From: Paenibacillus sp. LHD-38
Lineage (GTDB): Bacteria > Bacillota > Bacilli > Paenibacillales > Paenibacillaceae
Assembly: GCF_031157315.1 (NCBI RefSeq)
Contig: NZ_JAVIFU010000012.1
Location: forward strand, 1 to 64,000
Direction: 5' to 3'
Length of the DNA: 64,000 nucleotides
A program made the translations under genes and the position numbers. The notes beneath the pieces are model-generated. The model saw only the letters and a list, made by a program, of their open reading frames with translations. It did not search any database and had not been told where the DNA came from. How positions within the stretch are numbered: position 1 is the stretch's first letter; each line of letters starts with the position of its first letter. Shown here piece by piece: positions 1-9,800 of this stretch.

Positions 1-1089
1 CCGCAGGCGCTTCGCGCGCTGGCGGAGCTGCGCGCAAAGGCGGCTTTGCCGCCGCTAGAGGCGGCGCTGGGCAGCGGAGCGCCGTGGCCGGCACCGCGCG
101 AGACTGCAGCGGCGATTGTCGCGGAGCTGGAGCGCAGGGCGCAGGAGCATGAAGCCGTTGTTACAAGCGGAAACAGACGCGCTGCGAATGCAATTGAATC
201 AAGAAGCGGAAAGAGCGTTCGTTCAGACGCCAAGGAGCACAACATAGAAAAAAGACAAAGGGATGAAATATCGGGGAAGCCTGAAGAGGAAAAGGGGTTC
301 ACTAACGAAAAACAGCTTTATATTAAAGCGCCGGCAGTTATAGGATCGAAGCTGCTTCGTTCTGACCGCTTCGATCCTCGTGCGGTTATACTCGTCTATT
401 TATTTCTGGCAGCATGCGTATTGGCGCAAAAAACAGCTTTAGAGCTGTCGTTAGCTGCATTGGTTATCTTAGTTCTGCTGGCGCCGTTTCAAGTGCTTAT
501 ATGGCCTTGGATCCGAGTGATTCGGGCGTATGCCATTATGATTATCATTTTTTGTATAATCGGCGGGATTGGAATTGTGCCGCTTTCCTTCGATTGGGAT
601 AAGGTATGGCCGATTGCGCTGAGGTTTGGAAAGCTGCTGCTTGTCATGGTTTTAAGCATGCCTATTCTAAAGCTGATGACGCCATATAGACTGCAGCGTG
701 CCATTGAGCAAACCTTTGGATTTCTTGAGAGAATAAAGCTGCCTATTCATTCCTTCGCACTCATTGTTACGCTTATTTTTCGATTTATTCCGTTGCTGAC
801 AGGGGAGTGGGAGCGATTTGCCAAGCTTGCCCATGCGAGAGGAAAAGCTGTCACGCCTTTAAAAACGGTCCCGTTTAAAAATTTGGTTCCTATTCTTATT
901 CCTTATGTACGTTCCGTTCTCCGTCTGGCCGAGCAAATGGCAGATGCCCTTGAAGCACGCGGCTTCGGTTATAAGAAGCGAAAGCCGACTTACGCCTTTC
1001 GTCTTCGCTTTAACCAAGCGGATGCAGGCTTGCTCAGCATCGGGTTCGTTAGCGGAGCTCTACTTCTGTTACTCGCCTATTTGCTTTAA
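1..1089 (+). CDS. ECF transporter ATPase/T-component fusion (left-truncated)
   Basis: The frame is open from base 1, so the gene starts outside the window. The first ~60 codons are GC-rich, Ala/Arg/Glu-rich and look like the tail of an ABC ATPase. A hydrophilic linker of about 50 residues follows, then a membrane region of ~230 residues that matches energy-coupling factor T components (EcfT/CbiQ): several hydrophobic segments and the two Ala-Arg-Gly motifs (AHARG and EARGF) that couple to the ATPases. T components normally sit in the membrane beside two ATPases and a substrate-binding S component to import vitamins or metals. No in-frame ATG with a ribosome site lies between the two parts, which suggests one fused polypeptide. 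The substrate cannot be read from this part. The 3' end overlaps the convergent HAD gene by 21 bases. Confidence 0.75.
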   Translation, partial: PQALRALAELRAKAALPPLEAALGSGAPWPAPRETAAAIVAELERRAQEHEAVVTSGNRRAANAIESRSGKSVRSDAKEHNIEKRQRDEISGKPEEEKGFTNEKQLYIKAPAVIGSKLLRSDRFDPRAVILVYLFLAACVLAQKTALELSLAALVILVLLAPFQVLIWPWIRVIRAYAIMIIIFCIIGGIGIVPLSFDWDKVWPIALRFGKLLLVMVLSMPILKLMTPYRLQRAIEQTFGFLERIKLPIHSFALIVTLIFRFIPLLTGEWERFAKLAHARGKAVTPLKTVPFKNLVPILIPYVRSVLRLAEQMADALEARGFGYKKRKPTYAFRLRFNQADAGLLSIGFVSGALLLLLAYLL

Positions 1090-1662
1090 AAGCGGAATGA
1101 CCTTTTTAATCCAAAGTCCTTCCTCATCGGCAAGCAGCGTTCGCCAGCCAAGCGAAGCTGCTTGTTTTGTGTTTTTGGGATGATCATCGACAAATAAAAC
1201 GGGACTGCCAGCAGGCAATTTTTCGATAACCTTAGCGAAGATATCCGGATGAGGCTTTTTCAAAGCGACCTCATTTGAAATGGTCATACTTTTCAAATAA
1301 GGTCTGATCGGCTGAACAATAGGATCAACCCAAGCGGATAGATGATTGCTGAGCAGATGGATTTCTGCGACTTCACTCCATTCCGCTACTTTTGCGAGAG
1401 CAGGAAGCGGCTGAAGACTCCGATCAATATAGCCGCGAGCCTGCTCCTTGTTTAGCTGATGCGCATAGGACTGGACCCAGTCCCAAAACTGCTCCTCGGT
1501 AATAACGCCCGTCCATAATCGTTCGCTCACCAGTTTTTTATAATCACCATAGATTACATCTTCAGCAAAGCCGACATCAGCCGCAAGAAGCTGCCAGAAA
1601 AGCGGTGACAAATTGGTTGCAAGCACACCACCGATATCAAGTACAAGTTGTGGCCTATTCAT
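1069..1662 (-). CDS. HAD-superfamily hydrolase, subfamily IA-like
   Basis: The 197-residue protein has the haloacid dehalogenase motifs in order: motif I near residue 9 (DIGGVLA), motif II Ser in LLSNH, motif III Lys in ALKKPHPDIF, and motif IV FVDDHPKN. In motif I the second Asp of the usual DxD is Gly, as in YihX-type members (DLGNV), so the general acid may be absent or supplied elsewhere. A cytosolic phosphatase acting on a small phosphorylated metabolite is likely; the substrate is unknown. The start ATG overlaps the stop of the upstream MFS gene (ATGA, 1659-1662) and has a GAGGAG ribosome site, so the two are probably translationally coupled. Confidence 0.85.
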   Translation of the reverse strand: MNRPQLVLDIGGVLATNLSPLFWQLLAADVGFAEDVIYGDYKKLVSERLWTGVITEEQFWDWVQSYAHQLNKEQARGYIDRSLQPLPALAKVAEWSEVAEIHLLSNHLSAWVDPIVQPIRPYLKSMTISNEVALKKPHPDIFAKVIEKLPAGSPVLFVDDHPKNTKQAASLGWRTLLADEEGLWIKKVIPLLKQIGE

Positions 1663-2870
1663 CCTGTAATCTCCTCTTTACGATGAAGCTGATTGTTATG
1701 AGCGACTTTAAGCTCTGACCTTGCCCATACTACGACTAACACGAATGCTAATGCGCCAAGCAGCGAACCGAATAAAAATCCTCCGTTTAGGCCCCAGCGT
1801 TCGTTCAGCCATCCTGCCAAAAAAGGACCAGAAAACATGCCGATGGCATATAAAGCTTGATATAAGCCCATTGCTGTCGCTCGACCAGGAAGCGCAACAT
1901 CCCGAATGGCCAGACCAAGCAGCAGAGGCATGTGCAGGCCTTGGGCAAAGCCGTTCACCGCCTGCGTAGCTACCAAAACGCCGAAAGAATCCCCAAAAAC
2001 CATTGCCGCAGTGCAAACGGTGCTCAGTATAAAACCAATGCCTATCGTGCCCCAATTACCAAATCGAGGCGTGAACCACCTTGCTGTCACGAGTGAAGCA
2101 AAAGCATGAGGGAGCATGAATGCAAATACAACTATCGTCAGCTTAAGCCCGTCTGCTCCAAGTTCCTCGGCCTTGAGCGGCGTAAAGCCAAACATCGTAA
2201 TAAAAAGGACACCATGCGCAAGAATGGAGAGCAGGGATACCTGTAAAAGCGTTTTCGTTCTCACGACATTTTTAATCATTGCAAATGACATTCCTGGCTG
2301 ATCCTTTTGCTCGGAACGAGGTTCTTTCAGCATGAAAGTAAGACCCAGCCCCAGTACTGCGATGACAGCTCCCATCACAAAAGGCGCATTCGCACTAAAG
2401 CCGTCTGTAAGCCAGCCGCTTAGCAGCATACCGATCATTTGACCGGATACCGTCATAACGCTAATATTTCCCATCGCCTTGCCTGTTTGTCCAGCACCAA
2501 AAAAACTGGCGTACAGAACGGTGAAAGCCACCCACGTGGAAGCACAAACGCCTGCCATAAGTCTGCCGGCGAGCGGCCAAAGCCACAGACCAGGGATGAG
2601 GAATAGGAGGCAGCTTATACAAGCCGTCAGCATGCCGAGTAGAATAAATGGCTTGCGCTTACCGAAACGGTCGGACATAATACCGAGCGGGAATCTCACG
2701 AACATTTGAACGAAGCCGTAGCTTCCCAGCACGATGCCGATAAAAGGCAGGGAAAAACCGCGATCACTAAGAAAAGGCGATAAAGTTGGGACATATACGT
2801 ACATAGAAGTCCAGTATAAAATGGTTATCGTTGTAAATAGAAATCGCTGCGCCGCGGAGATCGGATTCAT
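1659..2870 (-). CDS. MFS transporter
   Basis: About 400 residues with roughly twelve hydrophobic segments and the major-facilitator loop signature between helices 2 and 3 (GIMSDRFGKRKPF), so a proton-coupled inner-membrane transporter, probably drug or metabolite export. I place the start at the ATG ending at 2870 (MNPISAAQRF), which has a purine-rich AAAGGGGGC upstream. A longer reading begins at a TTG at 2963 but has no ribosome site and adds a polar leader unlike the family. The gene overlaps the HAD hydrolase by four bases; a modification or detoxification role for that partner is only inference. Confidence 0.85.
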   Translation of the reverse strand: MNPISAAQRFLFTTITILYWTSMYVYVPTLSPFLSDRGFSLPFIGIVLGSYGFVQMFVRFPLGIMSDRFGKRKPFILLGMLTACISCLLFLIPGLWLWPLAGRLMAGVCASTWVAFTVLYASFFGAGQTGKAMGNISVMTVSGQMIGMLLSGWLTDGFSANAPFVMGAVIAVLGLGLTFMLKEPRSEQKDQPGMSFAMIKNVVRTKTLLQVSLLSILAHGVLFITMFGFTPLKAEELGADGLKLTIVVFAFMLPHAFASLVTARWFTPRFGNWGTIGIGFILSTVCTAAMVFGDSFGVLVATQAVNGFAQGLHMPLLLGLAIRDVALPGRATAMGLYQALYAIGMFSGPFLAGWLNERWGLNGGFLFGSLLGALAFVLVVVWARSELKVAHNNQLHRKEEITG

Positions 2871-3038
2871 ATTTGCGGAAGCCCCCTTTCGTTTCCACTT
2901 TAGCGCATCAGGGCTTCCATTGTCACTTTCTATTTTCAGAGTGCATATGGAAACTTTCTCCAATCAAATGCGTAATAAGCAAAGGCATTTTAAATAGCGC
3001 CCAGCAGCAGCTATTATTAATTGAAGAGGTGAAACCGA

Positions 3039-3581
3039 ATGAAAACAGAAAAACGACAATCAAAAGGCTTCATGAAGGAATTAAGAGAATGGACGATATC
3101 GCTAGGGATTGCCTTTATTGCAGCCCTGCTGTTTCAAAACTATGTATATGCGCAATCCGAGGTTCAAAATGTTTCCATGCAAAATACGCTAATTGCCGGT
3201 CAAAGATTAATCGAAGATAAGTGGTCCTATCATTTTCATGAGCCGCGGCATGGCGATATTGTCATTATAAATGGACCGGAGAGTGATTTGAGGTTGATTA
3301 AGCGTGTCGTAGGCATTCCGGGAGATGTCATTGATATCCAAAACGGAGAAGTATATTTAAACGGAGAAAAAATTAACGAAGAATACGTTAAAGGACGGAC
3401 ATTTGCCGGCAGCGTACCCGTTCCTTTTACAATAGAGGATGGACAGTTGTTTGTCATGGGTGACAACCGTGAGCATAGCATGGACAGCCGCGCACTTGGA
3501 CCAATCGCCAGATCAAGCATTGAGGGAAAAGCGGTATTGCGCATTTGGCCGCTGCCTAAGTTCGGTACACTTAAAGAATAA
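3039..3581 (+). CDS. lepB: Type I signal peptidase
   Basis: The 180-residue protein has the layout of Gram-positive SipS-type signal peptidases: short cytosolic N-terminus, one membrane anchor (about residues 19-38) and an external catalytic domain. The catalytic Ser is S46 in VSMQNTL and the general-base Lys is K88 in RLIKRVVGIPGD; box E (GDNREHSMDSRALGPI) is intact. Box B is usually SMxPTL, but here Pro is replaced by Asn (N49). It cleaves signal peptides from secreted preproteins outside the membrane. The start ATG has GAAGAGGTG upstream. Genomes of this group usually carry several paralogues, so this need not be the only one. Confidence 0.92.
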   Translation: MKTEKRQSKGFMKELREWTISLGIAFIAALLFQNYVYAQSEVQNVSMQNTLIAGQRLIEDKWSYHFHEPRHGDIVIINGPESDLRLIKRVVGIPGDVIDIQNGEVYLNGEKINEEYVKGRTFAGSVPVPFTIEDGQLFVMGDNREHSMDSRALGPIARSSIEGKAVLRIWPLPKFGTLKE

Positions 3582-3600
3582 AAGGAGGATTTAAACCCGC

Positions 3601-4530
3601 ATGCCATTTACGTTGTCACACCCTTTGTTTGCGGCACCCCTAAAGAAGGTAATTCCGTCATTAAGCATGACAGGCTTAATCCTTGGCAGCTTGTCACCGG
3701 ACATAGAGTACTTTATCGCGATGCAGCCCTTTCGTTCCATTGGCCATTCCATAGAAGGATTTTTTCTGCTGGTTCTGCCCATTTGTATCGCTTTTGCTTT
3801 TGGATTTCACTTTATTATTAAGCCTTCCCTGCCAGAGCTGCTGCCAAAAATCGGCGGTATTCATCAATATGCTTCTTATCTGAACCGGACTTGGCGTATG
3901 AGCGAGATCGCGGACTGGATAAGGTTTATCATTTCCTTATTTATTGGTTTTTTGTCCCATGTGTTTTTGGATCATTTTACGCACAGCGGAGGTTGGTTCG
4001 TACTTCGAGTCCCTTTTCTGCAAACCGAGTTCATGGGCGATTATGTCTATCATATTCTCCAGCTCTCGTTATCGGTTCTTGGAGCTGCTATACCAGGACT
4101 TTATTTCATATATCGCTACTTAGATTGGAAAAGGAACTACAATCGGTCTGCGGCTTACCAACAATCGCGAAGCCCTTTTAAGTATTGGGGGCTTTTTCTA
4201 TTGGCAGCATCTGTTCTTTTATTCGGCAAACTCATGATTTCAGGCAACTTTTTTTCAATAAGTATTTGGGTCGTTGCCCCAATTACTGCCGCGGTTTTGG
4301 CTTTATATTTAACTTCAATACTGCAATTGGCCTACATGTCCCATCAGAAAGGATGGGGGATATTTTTTGCTGTTCTTATATTAGCAATTATTGGAGGCTT
4401 TGAATGGGTTACCTATAATCAGAAGTTTTCAACGATAAGCTGGATATTATACACTTGGCTGCTTACAGCCGTTTTGCTCATAAGTTCTTTATCCATCATT
4501 AGTAAATCGAAAAGATATTCGACTAATTAA
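3601..4530 (+). CDS. DUF4184 family membrane protein
   Basis: 309 residues. The N-terminus (MPFTLSHPLFAAPLKK...GSLSPDIEYF) and the central FLSHVFLDHFTHSGG segment carry the His/Asp signatures of DUF4184, a polytopic family related in pattern to metal-dependent membrane hydrolases such as YdjM. About seven hydrophobic segments follow, ending in a short basic tail. The function is unknown; the conserved His and Asp residues near the N-terminus and in the HxxxDHxTH segment could bind a metal. The start has AAAGGAGGA upstream and lies 19 bases after lepB, so co-transcription is likely. Confidence 0.85.
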   Translation: MPFTLSHPLFAAPLKKVIPSLSMTGLILGSLSPDIEYFIAMQPFRSIGHSIEGFFLLVLPICIAFAFGFHFIIKPSLPELLPKIGGIHQYASYLNRTWRMSEIADWIRFIISLFIGFLSHVFLDHFTHSGGWFVLRVPFLQTEFMGDYVYHILQLSLSVLGAAIPGLYFIYRYLDWKRNYNRSAAYQQSRSPFKYWGLFLLAASVLLFGKLMISGNFFSISIWVVAPITAAVLALYLTSILQLAYMSHQKGWGIFFAVLILAIIGGFEWVTYNQKFSTISWILYTWLLTAVLLISSLSIISKSKRYSTN

Positions 4531-4694
4531 CGAAGCTTAAATTTAATATCATTAAATAGTTATATCATTAATTAATTCTGTAAAGTCGATCAAACGTAAT
4601 AATTTTGTAAGAATTGGTTTCAAGTTCGTTTAGAAATTGCCATTATGATAAACCATAGATTCAACAATATTGCATCTGCGAGGCGTGATCGGAA

Positions 4695-6173
4695 TTGTCG
4701 ATTCGAGTAAAGCTGTACATGTCCTACATAGCGATGGTCATCGTGCCGCTCATATTAATGAGTGCTTTCATGATATTCATTTTTTATGCTCGCGGGGTTG
4801 AGGATGTCCGGCAATATTTTGAAAAGGAAAACAAAGAACCTTATCTTCAAGCACTCGTGTATGGCGAGTTGTCTTATGTGCTGCGAAATGATGCGGGCGA
4901 GTTGGAGAAGCAGGAATACCTAGCCGAAATTCAAGAGAGGTTAGGCGAGCAGTGGGCGGGACTTCTTGTATCACGGGATGGACAAATCAAATCAGTCGCT
5001 CCTTTTTTGAAAGAGGCTGCACCGAATGCGGATTGGCAGAATTTGTTGGATCAACCGCCTTCAACCGTGACGTTTAATTCGTTTCGTTTTGAAACAAGTG
5101 CCGTTGATTTTTCTTATCCGGATGGTGGTAAGGGAAGAGCCCTGCTGTTCCGAAGATATGATACGGTACCTATTTATTGGAGGCCGGTCGGAACGGCATT
5201 CAGCCTGGCATTCATTGGCTTAACCAGCCTGCTGCTCACTTATTTCGTATCAAGGAGCATTATACGGCCGATCAAGAAGCTTGAAGCGGCAGCTCTTCAA
5301 ATTAAAGACGGAGACCTCTCTCATAAGGTAGAGGCGACGACTAAGGGGGAGATTGGCCAGCTTAGCATCGCATTTGAGGATATGCGGGTGAGACTGAAGC
5401 AATCGATTGATCAGAGCCTTCAATATGAAGAAAACCGAAAAATGCTGTTGTCGCATATTTCGCATGATTTAAAAACACCGATATCAGCAATTAAAGGTTA
5501 TGTCGAAGGCATCATGGACGGTATTGCGAATACCGACGAGAAGCGGATCCGGTACATGGAAACGATTTACCGCAAAGCATCAGACATGGATCAATTGATT
5601 GACGAGCTGTTCCTGTTCTCGAAGCTTGATCTCCAAACGGTGGCTTTCGATTTCAAGGTCATCGATATTCGCCGCTATATGGAGCATTTTTTGGACGAGC
5701 AGCGGTTTGATTTGGAGAAATCGGATATGGAATTAATTTATTCGATTCAAGAGGCAGAGCCGCTTTTCATTGCTGCTGACCCGGATAAGCTGAGTAGAGT
5801 GCTGACCAACATTTTGAACAATTGCGTGAAATACATGGGTGAGCATACCGAACCTGCTAGTATGAAAATTTTGGTTCAAGTAATGGAGCAGGAACAGCAT
5901 GTTTTAATTGTGATCGAAGATTCCGGACCAGGGATTGACGAGGATGATTTACCATTTATATTCGATCGTTTCTATCGCGCAGAACAATCACGCAATCTAG
6001 AAACAGGCGGAAGCGGACTTGGCCTTGCGATCGTCAAACAAATAATCGAAGGGCATGGCGGTACGGTTTGGGCGGAAAATGCAGAGCATGGCGGTGCCCG
6101 GTTCTGTTTAAAGCTTCCTAAATCAGCAACCGTTAAAACGGTGGATGATCATGAAGAGCATACTAATCATTGA
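4695..6173 (+). CDS. Sensor histidine kinase
   Basis: 492 residues: TM1 (about 8-31), an extracellular sensor of ~130 residues, TM2 (about 165-185), HAMP (186-238), and a HisKA domain with phospho-acceptor H257 in SHISHDLKTP. An HATPase domain follows with N-box NILNNCVKY near 372, G1 DSGPGID near 409 and G2 GSGLGL near 438. It should autophosphorylate in response to an envelope signal and pass phosphate to the regulator encoded next. The start is TTG at 4695, preceded by GAGGCG. The gene overlaps the response regulator. The RND pump just downstream suggests a role in sensing membrane-active compounds; that is inference. Confidence 0.93.
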   Translation: MSIRVKLYMSYIAMVIVPLILMSAFMIFIFYARGVEDVRQYFEKENKEPYLQALVYGELSYVLRNDAGELEKQEYLAEIQERLGEQWAGLLVSRDGQIKSVAPFLKEAAPNADWQNLLDQPPSTVTFNSFRFETSAVDFSYPDGGKGRALLFRRYDTVPIYWRPVGTAFSLAFIGLTSLLLTYFVSRSIIRPIKKLEAAALQIKDGDLSHKVEATTKGEIGQLSIAFEDMRVRLKQSIDQSLQYEENRKMLLSHISHDLKTPISAIKGYVEGIMDGIANTDEKRIRYMETIYRKASDMDQLIDELFLFSKLDLQTVAFDFKVIDIRRYMEHFLDEQRFDLEKSDMELIYSIQEAEPLFIAADPDKLSRVLTNILNNCVKYMGEHTEPASMKILVQVMEQEQHVLIVIEDSGPGIDEDDLPFIFDRFYRAEQSRNLETGGSGLGLAIVKQIIEGHGGTVWAENAEHGGARFCLKLPKSATVKTVDDHEEHTNH

Positions 6174-6840
6174 AGATGAGAAAGCCATTGCAGAGCTGGA
6201 ACGCGATTATTTGGAGAGCTACGGCTTTTCCGTTCACATAGAAGGAAGAGGCGATATCGGACTTCAGAAAGCATTGGAAGGAAAGTTTGACCTTATCATT
6301 TTGGATGTCATGCTCCCAAAAGTCGATGGTTTCGAGATTTGCCGCCAAATTAGGCAATCCATTAATATTCCCGTGCTTATGGTAACAGCGAAAAAAGAAG
6401 ATATTGATAAGATTAGAGGACTTGGTTTAGGTGCGGACGACTACATGACGAAGCCATTCAGCCCGAGCGAGCTAGTGGCAAGGGTGAAAGCGCATTTGGC
6501 TCGTTACGAGCGTTTGACAGCGAATAAAGGGGAGCGGGGCGAGCATATTCGTATTCGCGGTTTGTTTATTGATAAACCGTCTCGCAGAGTCATGATTCAT
6601 GAACAGGAAGCGATGCTGACATCTAAGGAATATGAATTGCTGCTGCTGCTCGCTTCCCATCCTAATCGTGTGTTTGAGAAAGAAGAGCTCTTCGAGCGAA
6701 TTTGGGGTTTGGATTCAAATGGAGACGCTGCTACGGTTACGGTTCATATTCGGAGGCTGCGCGAAAAAATTGAGCATGACCCGTCAAAACCCCAATATAT
6801 CGAGACGATTTGGGGAGTCGGTTATCGTTTTAAAGTATAG
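6151..6840 (+). CDS. OmpR-family response regulator
   Basis: Receiver domain with acidic pocket IEDE near residue 8, phospho-acceptor D52 in LIILDVMLP, Thr in VTAKK and Lys in YMTKPFSP, followed by a C-terminal winged helix (about 130-228) of the OmpR/PhoB type. An ATG at 6145 is in frame, but the ATG at 6151 (MKSILIIEDE) has GGTGG at a workable distance and matches the usual receiver start. It overlaps the kinase gene by 23 bases, showing tight coupling, and lies 24 bases before the RND pump gene, its likely target. Confidence 0.93.
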   Translation: MKSILIIEDEKAIAELERDYLESYGFSVHIEGRGDIGLQKALEGKFDLIILDVMLPKVDGFEICRQIRQSINIPVLMVTAKKEDIDKIRGLGLGADDYMTKPFSPSELVARVKAHLARYERLTANKGERGEHIRIRGLFIDKPSRRVMIHEQEAMLTSKEYELLLLLASHPNRVFEKEELFERIWGLDSNGDAATVTVHIRRLREKIEHDPSKPQYIETIWGVGYRFKV

Positions 6841-6864
6841 ATAGATGATAAGGAGTGGGGAAAA

Positions 6865-9800
6865 TTGAAAAGTATTATCCGTTTTTCGCTTAATAACAAA
6901 TTTGCTTTATGGATTTTGACGCTGCTAGTTTTATTTGCGGGACTCTATTCGGGTTTGAATATGAAAATGGAAACCCTGCCTGACATTACGGTTCCGATCG
7001 TCAGCGTCACAACGGTCTTTCCCGGAGCTGCGCCGGAAGAAATCATGGACAAAATTACGAAGCCGATTGAGCAGCGCACGCGAAATCTGAAAGGCGTAGA
7101 AGTGATCAGCTCTACGTCCTATGAAAATGCTTCATCGGTCGTTATTGAGTATACGTACGAGACGGATATGGATAAAGCAGCGACGGAAGTGAAAAACGCG
7201 CTGTCTGAGCTGACGCTGCCGGATGGTGCGCAAGACCCAGCGGTATCCCGTATCAGCCTGAATGCTTTTCCAGTTGTTTCGTTAAGCCTCTCTAATGATA
7301 AATTGGATCTGGAGCAGCTTACGAAGGAAGTGCAGGATAATGTTCTGCCGCGTCTGCAAGGGATTGAAGGTGTAGCCAGCGTACAAATTTCCGGACAGAA
7401 CGTGAAGGAAGGCGAGCTTGCATTTAAACAGGATAAACTGAAGCAAACTGGTTTGACTGAGGACATGGTAAAGGGCATTATTCAAGCGTCTGCCGTCTCT
7501 GTGCCGCTCGGTATTTATGAGTTCGGTGACTCTGAGAAAGCACTCGTCATTGACGGCAATATTTCCACCGAAGATGATTTGAAAAATATGATCATCATGC
7601 CGGGCATCAAGCTGAGCGATATTGCGGATATCAGCGTTATCGGGAAAGCCGAGTCGATTTCCCGTACGAACGGCAAAGCAGCCATCGGATTAAACATCGT
7701 TAATTCCGCTGACTCCAATACGGTTGATGTCGTTAACAACGTAAAAGAGGAAATTAAAGAGCTTGAGAGCAAAAATGAAGGACTATCGTTTGTAATGACG
7801 CTTGATCAAGGCAAGCCGATCGAGGATTCCGTTCACACCATGCTTAGCAAAGCCATTATAGGAGCATTGTTCGCTGTCATTATTATCATGATTTTCTTAC
7901 GCGATATCCGCTCCACGATTATTGCTGTCGTATCGATCCCGCTGTCCATCCTTATCGCGCTGTTAATATTAAGCCAAATGGATATTACGCTTAACATTAT
8001 GACGCTGGGAGCGATGACCGTTGCAATTGGACGTGTTATCGATGATTCCATCGTCGTTATCGAGAACGTTTACCGCCGAATGGCTTTGCCTACGGAGATG
8101 CTGAAGGGCAAGGAGTTAATCCTTGATGCGACTAAAGAAATGTTCGTGCCGATATTGGCATCGACAATCGTAACGATTGCAGTATTCCTGCCACTGGGGC
8201 TTGTATCCGGCATGATCGGTGAAATATTTCTTCCATTCGCATTAACCATCGTATTCGCATTGCTGGCATCTTTGGTAGTAGCGATTACCGTTGTGCCTAT
8301 GCTGGCACACATGATGTTCCGTAAAGGAACGAAGGCAGGCAAAGCGCATCATGATAAACCGGGTCGTCTGGCTGAATGGTATAAAAGCGTGCTGCGTTGG
8401 TCACTGGACCACAAAGCGATTGCTTTTGGTTTGGCTGTTCTCCTTTTAGTCGGCAGCTTGTTCCTTGTTCCCGTTATCGGCACAAGCTTCTTAGCTGGCG
8501 ATGAACAGAAAATGATGGTCGTTTCTTATAACCCTGCGCCTGGGGAAACGCGCGAACAGGTTGAAAAAATGGCGCTTGATGCTGAAAAGCAGCTTCTGGG
8601 TCGCGAAGGACTTACCGTTGTCCAGTATGCAGTAGGCGGACAAAATCCGTTTAGTCCCGGCGCTTCAAAACAAGCGTTGTTCAACCTAAGCTATGAAGAA
8701 GATTTTGAGGATTTCACGGCTGAAAAAGAAAAAATCGTACCGCTTCTTCAAGAACTTGGCGGAGAAGGGGAGTGGAAGCAGCAGGACTTCTCAGGCGGCG
8801 GCCTAGGCGGATCAGGTATATCCATGCTGGTATATGGACCGGATATGAAGTCGCTCCAGCCTGTTGTGGATGATCTGACTAAGAAGCTTGCTGAAAATAA
8901 AGACTTGAAAAACATCGATTCCAGCTTATCGGAAACGTATGAGCAATACCGACTCGTTGCAAATCAAGAAAAACTGAGCCAAAACGGCTTAACCGCAGGC
9001 CAAATTGCGATGGCTTTAAGTCCCGTACGGGAGCGTCCGGTACTGACTACCATCGAAAAGGATGGCGAGCAATTTAACGTTTATGTGAAGGTTGAAGCGA
9101 AAACCTACAGCAATAAAGCAGATCTTGAAAATGTGAAATTGACTTCGCAAATGGGTACTGAGGTTTCGCTTAAAGATGTGGTAACGATTGAAGATGGCGA
9201 ATCGCCTAATACGATTACAAGACGTGATGATCGCATTTATGCTGAAGTATCTGCGGATGTAACCGCATCTGATGTTGGTAAAGTATCAACTGAGCTGCAG
9301 AAAATGATTGACGAGACGGAGCTCCCGGCAGGTGTTGACATTGATATGGGCGGTGTAACCGAACAAATTAATGAATCATTCACTCAGCTCGGGCTTGCGA
9401 TGCTCGCAGCCATTGCCGTGGTGTATCTAGTTCTTGTCATTACCTTTGGCGGTGCAGTAACGCCATTTGCCATTTTGTTCTCATTACCGTTTACCATAAT
9501 TGGCGCATTAGTCGGTCTTCTTATCGCAGGTGAAACACTTAGCGTAACGGCAATGATAGGAGCACTTATGCTGATCGGGATTGTCGTCACGAATGCGATT
9601 GTCCTCGTTGACCGCGTGATCCAAAAGGAAAAAGAGGGACTTTCAATTCGCGAATCCCTTATCGAAGCGGCGGGCACTCGCCTTCGTCCGATCTTGATGA
9701 CGGCGATTGCTACGGTTGGTGCCCTTCTCCCGCTTGCATTCGGTTTTGAATCCGGCGGTTTGATTTCGAAAGGGATGGCAGTTACCGTAATTGGGGGACT

